From: Endozoicomonas montiporae CL-33
GTDB taxonomy: Bacteria > Pseudomonadota > Gammaproteobacteria > Pseudomonadales > Endozoicomonadaceae
Direction: 5' to 3'
Assembly: GCF_001583435.1 (NCBI RefSeq)
Contig: NZ_CP013251.1
Location: 2,989,215-3,053,214 of the forward strand
Length of the DNA: 64,000 bases
Made by a program: the position numbers and the translations under genes. The first letter of the stretch is position 1. Each line of letters opens with the position of its first letter. Below are positions 36,618 through 46,943 of this stretch, piece by piece. The notes beneath the pieces are model-generated. The model had not been told where the DNA came from. It made no database searches and saw only the letters and a program-made list of their open reading frames with translations.

Positions 36618-39062
36618 ATGACAGACCAGGAACCCATCGATCCAGAAGTTATTTCTGCTGATGAGCAGGATGTAGAAACAGGCACCACACTGGTTCTTCC
36701 CGAGCACGCCCTTCCCGATAAACTGTATCTTATCCCTGTATCCAACCGGCCGTTTTTCCCGGCACAGGTACAACCGCTGGTGTTCAGTTCGGAAGACTGG
36801 GAAGAAACCCTGCAGCGGGTTAGCCAGAGCCCCCATAAAGTAGTGGGTCTGAGTTATGTCGCAGGCATGCCGGGGGATGGCAGCAAGATCGATCCGGAAG
36901 AATTTCCCGAGATGGGCTGCACGGTGAAAATTCACAATGTCGTCGGCGAAGGCGATCAGATTCAGTTTATCGCCCTGGGCATGCAACGTTTCCGTATTAA
37001 GCAATGGTTGCGCAAACGCCCGCCTTATCTGGTTCAGGTGGAGTATCCGGATAATGTTCAGGACGACAGCGATGAAATTAAAGCCTATGCACTTGCTCTG
37101 ATTCAGGCCATTAAAGAGCTGATTCCTCTGAATCCTCTCTACAGCGAAGAACTGAAAAACTATCTGAACCGATTCAGCCCCAAGGATCCTTCTCCACTGG
37201 CCGACTTTGCAGCTGCCATCACTACCGCACCCGGACAGGAGTTGCAGGAAGTGCTGGAAACCCTGAAGGTTCAGCGCCGTATGGAAAAAGTGCTGGTACT
37301 GATTCGTAAAGAGCAGGAAGTCGCACGACTGCAGGGCGAAATCAATGCCGAAGTGAATCGCAAGATCAGCAAACATCAGCGCGAATTTTTCCTGCGCGAA
37401 CAGCTGAAAATCATTCAAAAAGAGCTGGGCATTTCCAAGGATGACCGAACTGCTGAAATTGAAACCTTCGAGTCGCGTCTGGAAACCCTTGAAGTCCCCG
37501 AAACTGCCCGTAAAAAAATTGACGAAGAACTGAAAAAACTGTCCATTCTGGAAGTGGGTTCACCGGAATACGCCATCTGTCGTAATTATCTGGACTGGGC
37601 GACGTCTGTTCCATGGGGACGCTACTCGGAAGACAACCTTGATCTGGACTTTGCCCGCAAAGTGCTGGATGAAGATCACGACGGTCTGGGCGATGTGAAA
37701 GACCGGATCATTGAATTTCTGGCAGTGGGTGCTTTCAAAAAAGAGATTTCCGGTTCCATCATGCTACTGGTTGGCCCTCCAGGCGTTGGTAAAACCTCTA
37801 TTGGGCGGTCAGTCGCCAAATCCCTCGGGCGCAAGTTTTATCGCTTCAGTCTGGGCGGCATGCAGGATGAAGCCGAAATTAAAGGCCATCGTCGTACCTA
37901 TGTTGGTGCCTTGCCCGGCAAGCTGGTTCAGGCTTTGAAAGAAGTCGATGTTGCCAATCCGGTCATTATGCTGGATGAAATCGACAAGATAGGCGCTTCC
38001 TATCGTGGCGATCCTGCCTCGGCGTTGCTGGAAGTACTCGACCCCGAGCAAAACAGTGAATTTCTTGACCACTATCTGGATATGCGCATAGACCTGTCCA
38101 AGGTCTTGTTTGTCAGCACCGCCAATCAGCTCGATACCATTCCCGGTCCGTTGCTGGACCGGATGGATACCATTCGCCTGTCCGGTTATATCACTGAAGA
38201 AAAGCTGGCCATTGCCAAACACCATCTGTGGCCAAAACTGCTGAAAAAGGCAGGTCTGAAAAAGGCTCAGTTAAAGATCTCCGACGCCACACTCAAAGTC
38301 GTGATTGAAGGCTATGCCCGTGAAGCCGGTGTTCGCCATCTGGAGAAACTACTCCAGAAAATCATTCGCAAGGCCGTTGTGGTGCTTCTGAAAGGCAAGC
38401 AGAAAAGCCTCAGCGTCACTATCAAAGGTCTTGAAGAGTACCTGGGCGCGCCTTATTTCCGTCAGGAAAAATCCATTGAAGGCGTCGGTGTTGTGACGGG
38501 CCTGGCATGGACCTCCATGGGCGGTGCCACCTTGCCCGTAGAAGCCGGGCTGGTTCATCGTCATCGGGCAGGATTCAAACTGACCGGCAAGCTTGGTGAT
38601 GTGATGAAAGAGTCGGCAGAGATTGCTTACAGTTATGTCTCCAGCCAGACCAGCCAGTTTGGTGCCGACGAAAACTTCTTTGAGAAAGCCTTTATTCATC
38701 TGCACGTACCGGAAGGCGCAACACCCAAGGATGGCCCCAGTGCCGGCGTAACCATGGCAACCGCCCTGATATCTCTGGCACAGGGCAAACAACCCAAATC
38801 CATTGCCATGACCGGCGAACTGACGCTGACCGGACGCGTTCTGGCCGTTGGAGGCATTCGGGAGAAAGTGATTGCGGCACGCAGGCAAGGCATTTCAGAA
38901 CTGATCCTGCCTGAGGAAAACCGTCGTGATTACGATGAGCTGCCGGACTACATCCGCAAAGGCATGAAAGTCCATTTCGCCAGCGTTTACGATGATGTTT
39001 ATCAGATCATGTTTGCCAGAAAAGGCGCTCGCAAGGCAGTAAAGAAGAAAACCAGACGCTAG
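36618..39062 (+). CDS. ATP-dependent Lon protease, second (AsrA-like) type
   Basis: 814 residues, cytoplasmic AAA+ serine protease. LON substrate-binding N-domain (~35-230), coiled helical region, Walker A GPPGVGKT (386-393), Walker B MLDEID (451-456), and the protease domain with the Ser708-Lys750 dyad (PKDGPSAGVTM; GGIREK). The N-terminus (KLYLIPVSNRPFFPAQVQP) and the location away from clpX and hupB suggest the second Lon paralogue known as AsrA in P. aeruginosa rather than the housekeeping Lon. That subtype call is from memory of the family and is moderate. Basic C-terminal tail (KKKTRR). Confidence 0.93.
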   Translation: MTDQEPIDPEVISADEQDVETGTTLVLPEHALPDKLYLIPVSNRPFFPAQVQPLVFSSEDWEETLQRVSQSPHKVVGLSYVAGMPGDGSKIDPEEFPEMGCTVKIHNVVGEGDQIQFIALGMQRFRIKQWLRKRPPYLVQVEYPDNVQDDSDEIKAYALALIQAIKELIPLNPLYSEELKNYLNRFSPKDPSPLADFAAAITTAPGQELQEVLETLKVQRRMEKVLVLIRKEQEVARLQGEINAEVNRKISKHQREFFLREQLKIIQKELGISKDDRTAEIETFESRLETLEVPETARKKIDEELKKLSILEVGSPEYAICRNYLDWATSVPWGRYSEDNLDLDFARKVLDEDHDGLGDVKDRIIEFLAVGAFKKEISGSIMLLVGPPGVGKTSIGRSVAKSLGRKFYRFSLGGMQDEAEIKGHRRTYVGALPGKLVQALKEVDVANPVIMLDEIDKIGASYRGDPASALLEVLDPEQNSEFLDHYLDMRIDLSKVLFVSTANQLDTIPGPLLDRMDTIRLSGYITEEKLAIAKHHLWPKLLKKAGLKKAQLKISDATLKVVIEGYAREAGVRHLEKLLQKIIRKAVVVLLKGKQKSLSVTIKGLEEYLGAPYFRQEKSIEGVGVVTGLAWTSMGGATLPVEAGLVHRHRAGFKLTGKLGDVMKESAEIAYSYVSSQTSQFGADENFFEKAFIHLHVPEGATPKDGPSAGVTMATALISLAQGKQPKSIAMTGELTLTGRVLAVGGIREKVIAARRQGISELILPEENRRDYDELPDYIRKGMKVHFASVYDDVYQIMFARKGARKAVKKKTRR

Positions 39063-39173
39063 GGAATCGTCTAAAAATAACTTCCCGATTTGCTGCAATC
39101 ATCAGCCAGTAATGGCTTGAGGTAAGTGATAGTGAAATACGGAACTTATTTTCAGACAAATCCTAAAACATAC

Positions 39174-39207
39174 TGTGCCGCCAGTATAAGGCGGCACAGA
39201 TTTTTTT
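39174..39207 (+). terminator. lon terminator
   Basis: Perfect 9-bp stem TGTGCCGCC/GGCGGCACA (39174-39182 with 39190-39198), 7-base loop, followed by GA and seven T's. About 110 bp after the lon stop; it isolates lon from the giant genes. The rest of 39063-39430 shows no gene. Confidence 0.92.
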
Positions 39208-39430
39208 CTTACGCTCTAATGAACGAGGGCAACCCCCGTTTGGACACATGAGTGAGCAGGTATATTTATAACGCTTCCCACTCGTTCTGTCCAAAAATCC
39301 CCGAGACTAAAAACGCATATAAAACCTGCTTTTTATTTATACGATTGATCAGGTTACAGGTTGCTAGACTTTACGAAGGTGCACACACAACACATAACAA
39401 CAGGACAAGGCTGTTTTCAGCCCGACAAGC

Positions 39431-42400
39431 ATGGAACCAAGCAGCAAATCAACCTCATCGATACTCTATGATGCACTGGAATACCAGCCTCTTGAAGACG
39501 ACCCCTCACCAGAGTCCCCATCACCAGAGGGGGCACACAAGCACAGAAACGTTGATACCATTGATCTAAGTCAGGTATTCAAACAAATCCCCAGCCAGAA
39601 AGATGATGGAACCCATGGTTCTTTTACCCCTCTGCGGAAGAAGCAGGTTGATGTCCAGACACCTCAGCCCGGACGATTGCAACAGGCAATGGGCTGGATT
39701 TTAGGCAAGCCTTCTGAACATGCCTCAGCAACAGGAAAACCAGCCCGTCAGGACATCGATAAGCCACATAAGGAAGGCATACAGTCCCACTGGATCGTTG
39801 AAGGCATCAAGAATTATCTGGTTCGCCCTGTCGCAGATTTTCTGGTTAAGCCGCTGGCTGAACGAATCGTAAAGCCGGTAGCCAATCAGGTCATTGTCAA
39901 ACCGTTCAAAAAAATTATTTTGCCTCAGGCTCAGAAGCAATTTGCCAATCTGGTCAGACACCAGTTACTGGATAAATGGGCCGGTGTCTCATTTGATATG
40001 AACGATGAGATGTGGCAGAAAATATTCACTGATTTGCTGCTGACCACATTTAAGGATCTTGATCCGAAAAAAGTCGGAGTCTACCAGAACGTTAATATTC
40101 CCAAACTGACTATCCAGACCCAGAACGGGCCACTGGTTGTATCCAATCTGTCGTTGTCGGTCTGCCTCAAACCGCCCGCCAGTGAAAGCACAGACATTGC
40201 AGATCAGCAACGTCAGACGACTATCAGCATCCACCGGGTACGCTGCGAGGTTGACATTCCTGTGGAGTATCAGGAGGAACCTGTTTCCCTCAAGCTGTCC
40301 ACCAACCGTGGCAAGGTTCACATTGGTACCGATATCGGTAAATTTCTCAATCTGACATCCGCTTACACCTGGATGAGAGAAGGCAAGAACAGCCCAAACC
40401 TGCCCCGTGACCAGACCGCTGTTCAGATTTCAGTGAAAGAACTAAAGGTGGAATACAGCAATACCAATACAGCTTATGACGTTGACGGAAATTATATTGA
40501 CCCGACCGCTAAACATCCTGTACTGACGGAGTTTGGCAAAGGGACGGCGACATTCAAAGACCTTGACCTCCGCAGAAAAGTTAACCTGATCCATCAGGAT
40601 GCAGAGCAATCAGCGGTCACCACACTGGGCGGTATGGCCGTTGATTTTGACAGTGATCAGGCACGACCGGCTGTGGTTGCCCTGAACAAAATAGAACTGT
40701 CTGATATGGACGATGATCATAATGGCTCTCTGGGCTGTGAACTCACGCTTCAACCAAAACACCTCAGGCAATCATCTTCCATTCTTATGCGTCTGGTAGG
40801 CGTATTACTGGGCGGTACGACTAAAATTTCCCTTCATGCTCCAGTACGCGGCGGGGATATTGCCCTCAAAAACCTTAAACACACAAAGAAACAACTGGAA
40901 CAGTTACCCGAAAGCAAAAGACAGGGTAAAGGTTATATCGATATTGAAAGCAGTAACCCGATCATTAAATTGATACTCGGCCCGCTTTTGCGTTCAAGGT
41001 TCACAAAAATTGTCAAAACATCAGCCGGAACCGCCATTCAAGTGGGCGCCCAGATGGAGGTTCAACTACCAGGTTTAATTCCCGCCAGTGGGCAAAAAGA
41101 CGATGATGGCAGTTTTGTTATGACCGAGCTGTTTGACCAGATTGGCGGCGACTTACTCAAGGGCTGGTCTTTAATTAACTCAAGACTACTGATCTGCCCG
41201 AAACGACTGGAGAAAATGTGTGTCGAAGCCAGTCGGGAAAAAGTAACAGACTCCTCCCGACCCAGAAAGTCAAGCGCACTGATGAGATACCGCAAAGAGC
41301 TGAAGCGTCGCCAACACCATAACGAAGCACTCAGAGCCAGTCTTGCTATCACCACGCCCAGTTATCGAAAATTAATACAGAGCTGCGAAGATCCGGCTGA
41401 ACGAGCTGAATACTATAAGATCGCCCATGAACTGGCAGAGGTAGACCCGCCAAAATCGATCGCGATATTTGCGGCACTGTTGCAAAGAAAACATTATGCC
41501 GAAGAGCCCAAAACCGCTGACCCGGGCTGGTTAACCCAAATAGCTCTGGATATTGACCGCGAAGAACCTGATAGCATTGAACTGATCATTGATACATTGT
41601 CATTCGCTTACAAAACCGACCCTTTTGCCGGCTCAGATGCCCTCTGCCATCTACTGCGTCTGGTTAAAGACGGCCGATGCCCTGCCAGCGTTGTCACTGA
41701 ACTGGTTCATCAGAATATCAGAATTGGTCGATTTGATGACTCTCCCAAAGCACTGGCGCAGACTGTCACTGCCATTGAGCAGGTCGTTGGTAAACAGATT
41801 CGCGGGCTTCTGAAGAATTACCCCACCAGCGCCCTGGTCAAACTGTCAGATAACGATGCTGAAGCTGCAACACTGGTCGATCAAACCAGCAACCTGATGC
41901 AACGGTATAACCTGCCCGTTCCGGCGGCTAAATTGCATCTGGAAATGAATGAAGAGTACGCTGCTGAACGCATTCTCGAAGCCGCCATCCAGAACAATGA
42001 TCCACAGGCTCTCAGAGCCCGGATACGCTGGGAAGTCGCGGATGGGATGATTGGCCAGCCAAGGTATGAAGACGCAGCCAAACTGTTGCTGGAAACGCTT
42101 TCACAGCCGGAACTGCCAGAAGACATGATGAAAGCCGGGCAAGAGGCTCTTCAGGAACTCTGGGAGACCGCCCATGACAACCCAGACGTTGCGGCAGCAT
42201 TTTGCTGGCCATTTTTCACGAAAGATGACCACCCCTACAACCAGTTCGTTCAACAACTATTTTCGATACCTCGCGACCTGACACTTGAGCCTTATGACTT
42301 CGTCAACCGAATACATGAAATTCGTCCATTGTTGGCAGACGCCATCAAGTCAGATGACATTTCATACAGTCAGCAAAAAATTCTAAGACATTTCGATAAG

Positions 42401-42700
42401 CTGCTTAACAACCTTCAAGCGCAATATGACAAAGCCCGACTGTCGGGCCATTTAAAACAGCAGTTTTACAGAATGATTGAGGCTGGTGAGAACCCTCCGG
42501 CACTGGCCGGAGCCACAATCAGAATCAATATGAACAGGGATAAGAACCCGACCGAAGACGTCTTTAGTCCGGAGGCTGAAATCAGCACACCGACAGAAGA
42601 CCCGTCAACATTACCACCGAAAGCAGGGATGCTGTATGAACAGGCTTGGGCAAAACAAAGGCGCCACGTCCAAACTACTGACAACCGCCGTAAGGGCTGA
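39431..42700 (+). CDS. giant protein of unknown function, first of a pair
   Basis: 1089 residues with no signal peptide or transmembrane helix evident. In order: Ser/Pro-rich N-terminus (1-110); an amphipathic stretch at ~130-166 built on a repeated V-x-P / V-K-P pattern (LVRPVADFLVKPLAERIVKP then VANQVIVKPFKKI); a long beta-rich region (~215-600) of alternating hydrophobic strands such as NIPKLTIQTQNGPLVVSNL; a basic linker (~625-650); and helical repeats (~660-1050). The beta region recalls AsmA/lipid-transfer-like proteins only in general pattern. Own transcription unit after the lon terminator. The next gene overlaps it by 65 bp and shares the layout. Confidence 0.65.
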   Translation: MEPSSKSTSSILYDALEYQPLEDDPSPESPSPEGAHKHRNVDTIDLSQVFKQIPSQKDDGTHGSFTPLRKKQVDVQTPQPGRLQQAMGWILGKPSEHASATGKPARQDIDKPHKEGIQSHWIVEGIKNYLVRPVADFLVKPLAERIVKPVANQVIVKPFKKIILPQAQKQFANLVRHQLLDKWAGVSFDMNDEMWQKIFTDLLLTTFKDLDPKKVGVYQNVNIPKLTIQTQNGPLVVSNLSLSVCLKPPASESTDIADQQRQTTISIHRVRCEVDIPVEYQEEPVSLKLSTNRGKVHIGTDIGKFLNLTSAYTWMREGKNSPNLPRDQTAVQISVKELKVEYSNTNTAYDVDGNYIDPTAKHPVLTEFGKGTATFKDLDLRRKVNLIHQDAEQSAVTTLGGMAVDFDSDQARPAVVALNKIELSDMDDDHNGSLGCELTLQPKHLRQSSSILMRLVGVLLGGTTKISLHAPVRGGDIALKNLKHTKKQLEQLPESKRQGKGYIDIESSNPIIKLILGPLLRSRFTKIVKTSAGTAIQVGAQMEVQLPGLIPASGQKDDDGSFVMTELFDQIGGDLLKGWSLINSRLLICPKRLEKMCVEASREKVTDSSRPRKSSALMRYRKELKRRQHHNEALRASLAITTPSYRKLIQSCEDPAERAEYYKIAHELAEVDPPKSIAIFAALLQRKHYAEEPKTADPGWLTQIALDIDREEPDSIELIIDTLSFAYKTDPFAGSDALCHLLRLVKDGRCPASVVTELVHQNIRIGRFDDSPKALAQTVTAIEQVVGKQIRGLLKNYPTSALVKLSDNDAEAATLVDQTSNLMQRYNLPVPAAKLHLEMNEEYAAERILEAAIQNNDPQALRARIRWEVADGMIGQPRYEDAAKLLLETLSQPELPEDMMKAGQEALQELWETAHDNPDVAAAFCWPFFTKDDHPYNQFVQQLFSIPRDLTLEPYDFVNRIHEIRPLLADAIKSDDISYSQQKILRHFDKLLNNLQAQYDKARLSGHLKQQFYRMIEAGENPPALAGATIRINMNRDKNPTEDVFSPEAEISTPTEDPSTLPPKAGMLYEQAWAKQRRHVQTTDNRRKG

Positions 42701-45700
42701 AGACGAAACACCGCTACCCGATAAAGGCCGGCTCCCTAGCGGGCAGGAAGTCATGCCTGCAGAAGTCTCAGCACCTCTCTCAAAAGCAGCTGCTAAGGCA
42801 GAGTTTCTGGACGGAATGCCAGACCTTGAACAACGTCGTATTGATAAGCGGGAGCAGGAAATCAACCGACTGAGGGTTGCTGTCGAAACGCCAGACAGTG
42901 CACTGTTATCACCACAAATTACACCAACGACAAAAAACCATGAGGCTCAGGCTGAGCCAGAGTCTGATGCAGACAATTCTAATCATGTTGAGAGTGCCCC
43001 GGAGGCCAAACTGGAGCCTGTCGCCTATCAATCTAAAAAAACCGTTTTATCAAAACTGATCCGTAATATTGCCAAAAAAGCCATCGCCTCTACGGATCTG
43101 CTAGGCGACAGCAAAGACATTGAAGAAAGCAAAAAACGTAAAAAGGCCGCCAAAAAGAATTATGAAAAAGCGCGCGAACTTTGTGTAGCAACAGAGGATC
43201 GTATTGAAACACTTAACAAAAAAATTAAAAAACTTGAAGCTAAATTAAAAGAGTCGAAACTTTTTACCTCATCCAGAACCAGAAAACTTCAGGAAAAAAG
43301 GCAGGAGCTGGCAGAAAAAAATAAGTCATTGCCAACACTACGCGAACAGACCGCCCTCTGTTTTGGCCAGTTTAACGCAGCCGTTCAGTCCTATGACACT
43401 CTCGCTGGCAACGGCAAAAAGCTGATTGATTCTCTGTCCAGATTTCTGGCTTCTGTCAGAAGCTTTTATGCCGCCACTCACTCCAAACAGGAAAAAACCA
43501 AAGATGTGCGCATGGACATTCCTGTAGATCATCTGGTGCTTAATACACCTGACGGACAGGTTCAGCTCAATAATGCCAGACTCAGTATCGCCGGTATCGA
43601 TTTTGTCAAAGGCCCCGGCGGCAAGATGTGTCCTGTTTTCAAAATCGCCCAGCTGGAAGCCACCACCGCTGTTGACATGCCGGATGGCGAGGTCATTAAT
43701 GCCAGGATCTCCGCAAAAGGCTTAAAAGCAGGACTGTCAGGCAGCGTTGGACAGATGTTGTTTAATTACATCACCGCTTCTAACCCGCTCTCCGCAGGCT
43801 ATGGCTTGTTGACAGAGATCGGAAATGTCACTCAGGTACCGGATTTTGTGTCCCTGAGTGCACAGGATATTAGTATTGAATTACCAGAATTCACCACGGG
43901 AACCGCTGCCTCCATTATCAAAAACATTCAGGCATCCCCCGAACCCGGGATTGATGCTTTATTTAAAAAACTCAACTTCCGGCTGTCAGCCAAAGTGGAT
44001 AATGTTTCCGTCAGCACCCGCGGTAACCTGAAAGCAGGCGGCACATTTTCTGGCATTGAAGTCGATTATCGTCCTGAAATCCCTACTGCACAGGCAACAT
44101 CGAAAAAAGGCACCACTCCCGGACAGTTATGCGTTCAATGCAGTAAGGCAGAAGTCGGAATGAGCAACGCGCTGGCTGCAATCAACGAACTTCAGCAAGT
44201 ACTGACCCCATCCAGTCCTTTTGGTCAGTGGCAGAACATTGCCCTGCCCTTGAATCAGCCTCCGCCTTACGCCGATGGTCCGCCTCCACCTTATTCTAAA
44301 ACCGAACCGGACAGTCCCGAGTTTCCCGGCTTGAATCCCGACACCGAACGCCCGGCTCAAACAAAGACCATAAAAGCCGGTGACCTGATGTCATTGACGG
44401 GAAGAACAGGTTTCTCGGCCAGCGACATAACACTGACCATGAAACGGGCCGTAGAAGGCGTTGGCACTCAAAATGTACGCCTGTCAGGCAATGACCATAT
44501 TGATGCCAGCATAGACAAGCTGACTGTGATGAATCAGGGTGATATGGCAGCAACTCTCATCGCTTCAGACATCAACAGTCATGTCACCCTGAGTGATGGC
44601 ACTCCCCTGACAACGACTAATGACCTGAACCTTAAACCCGCTGAACTGAACGCCGATATTGCCGCAGGGCACGTGAAAGTCAACATCAGTGCCCCCACCG
44701 GTAAAATGGTAGAAAGCGCTTTGGGTGACAGTACTTTTATCAAAGGACAGCTGGAACTTGAAGCTGTTGAGCCGTTCAGCGCGAGTTGTATCAAACGGGG
44801 TGACCAGCTCACCGTTAAAAGCACTGTGCCAGCACTCAGGGCTGATGTGACACAGCCCTTTTTGCTTTCCCGAAACGGCAATGGCGTGCACCTGCCCGAG
44901 GGGCATGTACAACTGAAAGGCAATGTCGAAGTTCTCAGCAATAAACAGGTGGCCACCATCAAGCCGAATCTGGCTCTGAACAGCGAGGACAACCTGGAAC
45001 TACTGATCGACGGCCACAATATTCCACTGGAACTCAGCACAGCCATCTCGGTGGAAAAAGCATCCCCCCGGTTATTTGTTCGGGAAGACCCGCAAACCGC
45101 TGTAAAAACCATGACACCGGTTATTTCCAGGGGCGAACTGAATTTTGACCGTTTAAAGGCCGGTCCCATTAACATTGGTCAGATAACAGTGGCACTGGAT
45201 GGGGAGAACTTCGGCTCACTCCATATCACAGAAGCCGATGTCAGCCTCAAGGCTGTGACCGACCTGATCTATCCACCCGTTCAGGAAAACAGTACCAGCG
45301 CCATTGAACTGCCAGCGCCCATGAAAAACCCGATTGTCAAATGGCTCATTAAACGCATTGCCCGACATCAACATCTTGTTTGTGATGCCCAACTGAAGAT
45401 CATAGGAGGCGCGGTAGACTTAAAGCAGCTGGATAAAATCGATCTGAAGCTGGTACCAACATCGGAATCGCGCTTTAACCGCTTTATCAGCTGGGCGCTT
45501 AACAAAGTCGTACGCCGCTACACCAAACAATTGCTGCGCTTTTCACTGGCTGTTGAAGAACGAAAGTTTGATTCTTTAACTGACGGCTCTCAGGCAACCG
45601 CAACGGAACATTCGCTCTCCGCAGGATCTGAATCCAGTTCCAAAACAGACGTTACGGTTCAACGTGTACCTGTACTGAAACTACCAGCGCCCATTGGCAT

Positions 45701-46934
45701 CGATGTTGCGCTGCCTCTGCCCGTTGATTGCTTCCGGACCGAAGACAAAACGATTTCCCTGTCTTCCCTGCTCAGGCAAAACACGGGAGCACTGGTGGTC
45801 GCCGAAGCCGATATTGAAGCCTTTGAATCCGCATTGAAAGAAGTCGATGCTGGCAACCCTGCCGCGGTTAACCGGCTAATGGAGTTCATTGAACAACATC
45901 ATAATGACCCGGCCTATCAGGGATTCATTCACCTGATCGCCAGACAGTTCCCGATTCAGGCCATTGAACAAATGTTTCAGAAACAACCGGACATTAAACA
46001 GTCTCTGGCTCCAAAACTTCTGGAGTGTGCCGATAAGCTGCTGTCACACCCGGAACTTTGCATGGAAGCGGCTCACATCAGTCAACTGGCAGGACAGCCC
46101 CTTAATCTTGCCAGAATTAAACAGGTCATAGCGCAGGCAGATGACAACCCGCACATCAACCTGACCGGGCTGGCTATGCAGCTGGAGACAGCACTCAATA
46201 GGCCGGATCTGGCGAAATCCTGTTATGAAAAAGCCCTTGAGCGAAACCCTGAAGACCCTCTGGCCAATCGTTGTCTGGGGAAACTGTTACTGAATGAACA
46301 ATGCCAGAGATTCAATTTCAATGATGTACACGCCGCTTATGAGCACCTGCTAACGGCATGGCGGGCTGGCGACCGAACCATAAGCCGGGAGCTGGAACAG
46401 CTTGAGCACTTTAACAGCCAGAATCTGGATGCCGCACACAATGCGATCATCGGCAGAGCAGCCAAGCTGAGGCTGGGTATGATCTGTCTGGAAGAAGAAA
46501 AGGATCATCACGACTTTACCATGGGTATGTCGCGTCTCGTAGAACTGGCGCGCCAGACCAATGATCCCCTGATACAGCAACAGGCCGTTAAACTGATTGA
46601 ACACAGACGCTCCATTGGCGACCTGACCTTCCACACCGTCGACCCGAAGGTATTTCAGGAAACCCGGAAGCAACTCGATGCGGCTTATCAGCACCTCAGA
46701 AAGCTGAACATCAAAGCCCTGCAGCCGTTCGCCAAAGAACTGGGCATTAAGTGCCTGTACGGCAGTCACGGTGCAGTACAGAATCTTGATCTGGCTTATC
46801 AGTTATTGCTGGTTGCTGACAGTCAGGGTGACCACGAAGCGCATTTCCATCTCAGGCTGGTGCAATCCGCATTTAAGCCCAAAAAGCAAAGGTTTTATGA
46901 CCAACTGAAAGCGGCTGCGGCTTCCGCCGCCTGA
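42636..46934 (+). CDS. giant protein of unknown function, second of a pair, with PPxY motifs
   Basis: 1432 residues. Low-complexity N-terminus (1-150); a lysine-rich coiled coil (~165-235, ESKKRKKAAKKNYEKARE); beta-rich region (~285-1060) with strand pairs like LVLNTPDGQVQLNNARLSIA; two PPPY motifs at 542-545 and 550-553 (QPPPYADGPPPPYS); and TPR/Sel1-like helical repeats at the C-terminus (~1110-1430, e.g. SCYEKALERNPEDPLANRCL). No signal peptide or membrane helix. The ATG at 42636 overlaps the previous gene by 65 bp with GGGA upstream. Shared architecture suggests the two arose by duplication and act together. Confidence 0.65.
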   Translation: MNRLGQNKGATSKLLTTAVRAEDETPLPDKGRLPSGQEVMPAEVSAPLSKAAAKAEFLDGMPDLEQRRIDKREQEINRLRVAVETPDSALLSPQITPTTKNHEAQAEPESDADNSNHVESAPEAKLEPVAYQSKKTVLSKLIRNIAKKAIASTDLLGDSKDIEESKKRKKAAKKNYEKARELCVATEDRIETLNKKIKKLEAKLKESKLFTSSRTRKLQEKRQELAEKNKSLPTLREQTALCFGQFNAAVQSYDTLAGNGKKLIDSLSRFLASVRSFYAATHSKQEKTKDVRMDIPVDHLVLNTPDGQVQLNNARLSIAGIDFVKGPGGKMCPVFKIAQLEATTAVDMPDGEVINARISAKGLKAGLSGSVGQMLFNYITASNPLSAGYGLLTEIGNVTQVPDFVSLSAQDISIELPEFTTGTAASIIKNIQASPEPGIDALFKKLNFRLSAKVDNVSVSTRGNLKAGGTFSGIEVDYRPEIPTAQATSKKGTTPGQLCVQCSKAEVGMSNALAAINELQQVLTPSSPFGQWQNIALPLNQPPPYADGPPPPYSKTEPDSPEFPGLNPDTERPAQTKTIKAGDLMSLTGRTGFSASDITLTMKRAVEGVGTQNVRLSGNDHIDASIDKLTVMNQGDMAATLIASDINSHVTLSDGTPLTTTNDLNLKPAELNADIAAGHVKVNISAPTGKMVESALGDSTFIKGQLELEAVEPFSASCIKRGDQLTVKSTVPALRADVTQPFLLSRNGNGVHLPEGHVQLKGNVEVLSNKQVATIKPNLALNSEDNLELLIDGHNIPLELSTAISVEKASPRLFVREDPQTAVKTMTPVISRGELNFDRLKAGPINIGQITVALDGENFGSLHITEADVSLKAVTDLIYPPVQENSTSAIELPAPMKNPIVKWLIKRIARHQHLVCDAQLKIIGGAVDLKQLDKIDLKLVPTSESRFNRFISWALNKVVRRYTKQLLRFSLAVEERKFDSLTDGSQATATEHSLSAGSESSSKTDVTVQRVPVLKLPAPIGIDVALPLPVDCFRTEDKTISLSSLLRQNTGALVVAEADIEAFESALKEVDAGNPAAVNRLMEFIEQHHNDPAYQGFIHLIARQFPIQAIEQMFQKQPDIKQSLAPKLLECADKLLSHPELCMEAAHISQLAGQPLNLARIKQVIAQADDNPHINLTGLAMQLETALNRPDLAKSCYEKALERNPEDPLANRCLGKLLLNEQCQRFNFNDVHAAYEHLLTAWRAGDRTISRELEQLEHFNSQNLDAAHNAIIGRAAKLRLGMICLEEEKDHHDFTMGMSRLVELARQTNDPLIQQQAVKLIEHRRSIGDLTFHTVDPKVFQETRKQLDAAYQHLRKLNIKALQPFAKELGIKCLYGSHGAVQNLDLAYQLLLVADSQGDHEAHFHLRLVQSAFKPKKQRFYDQLKAAAASAA

Positions 46935-46943
46935 AACGGATAT

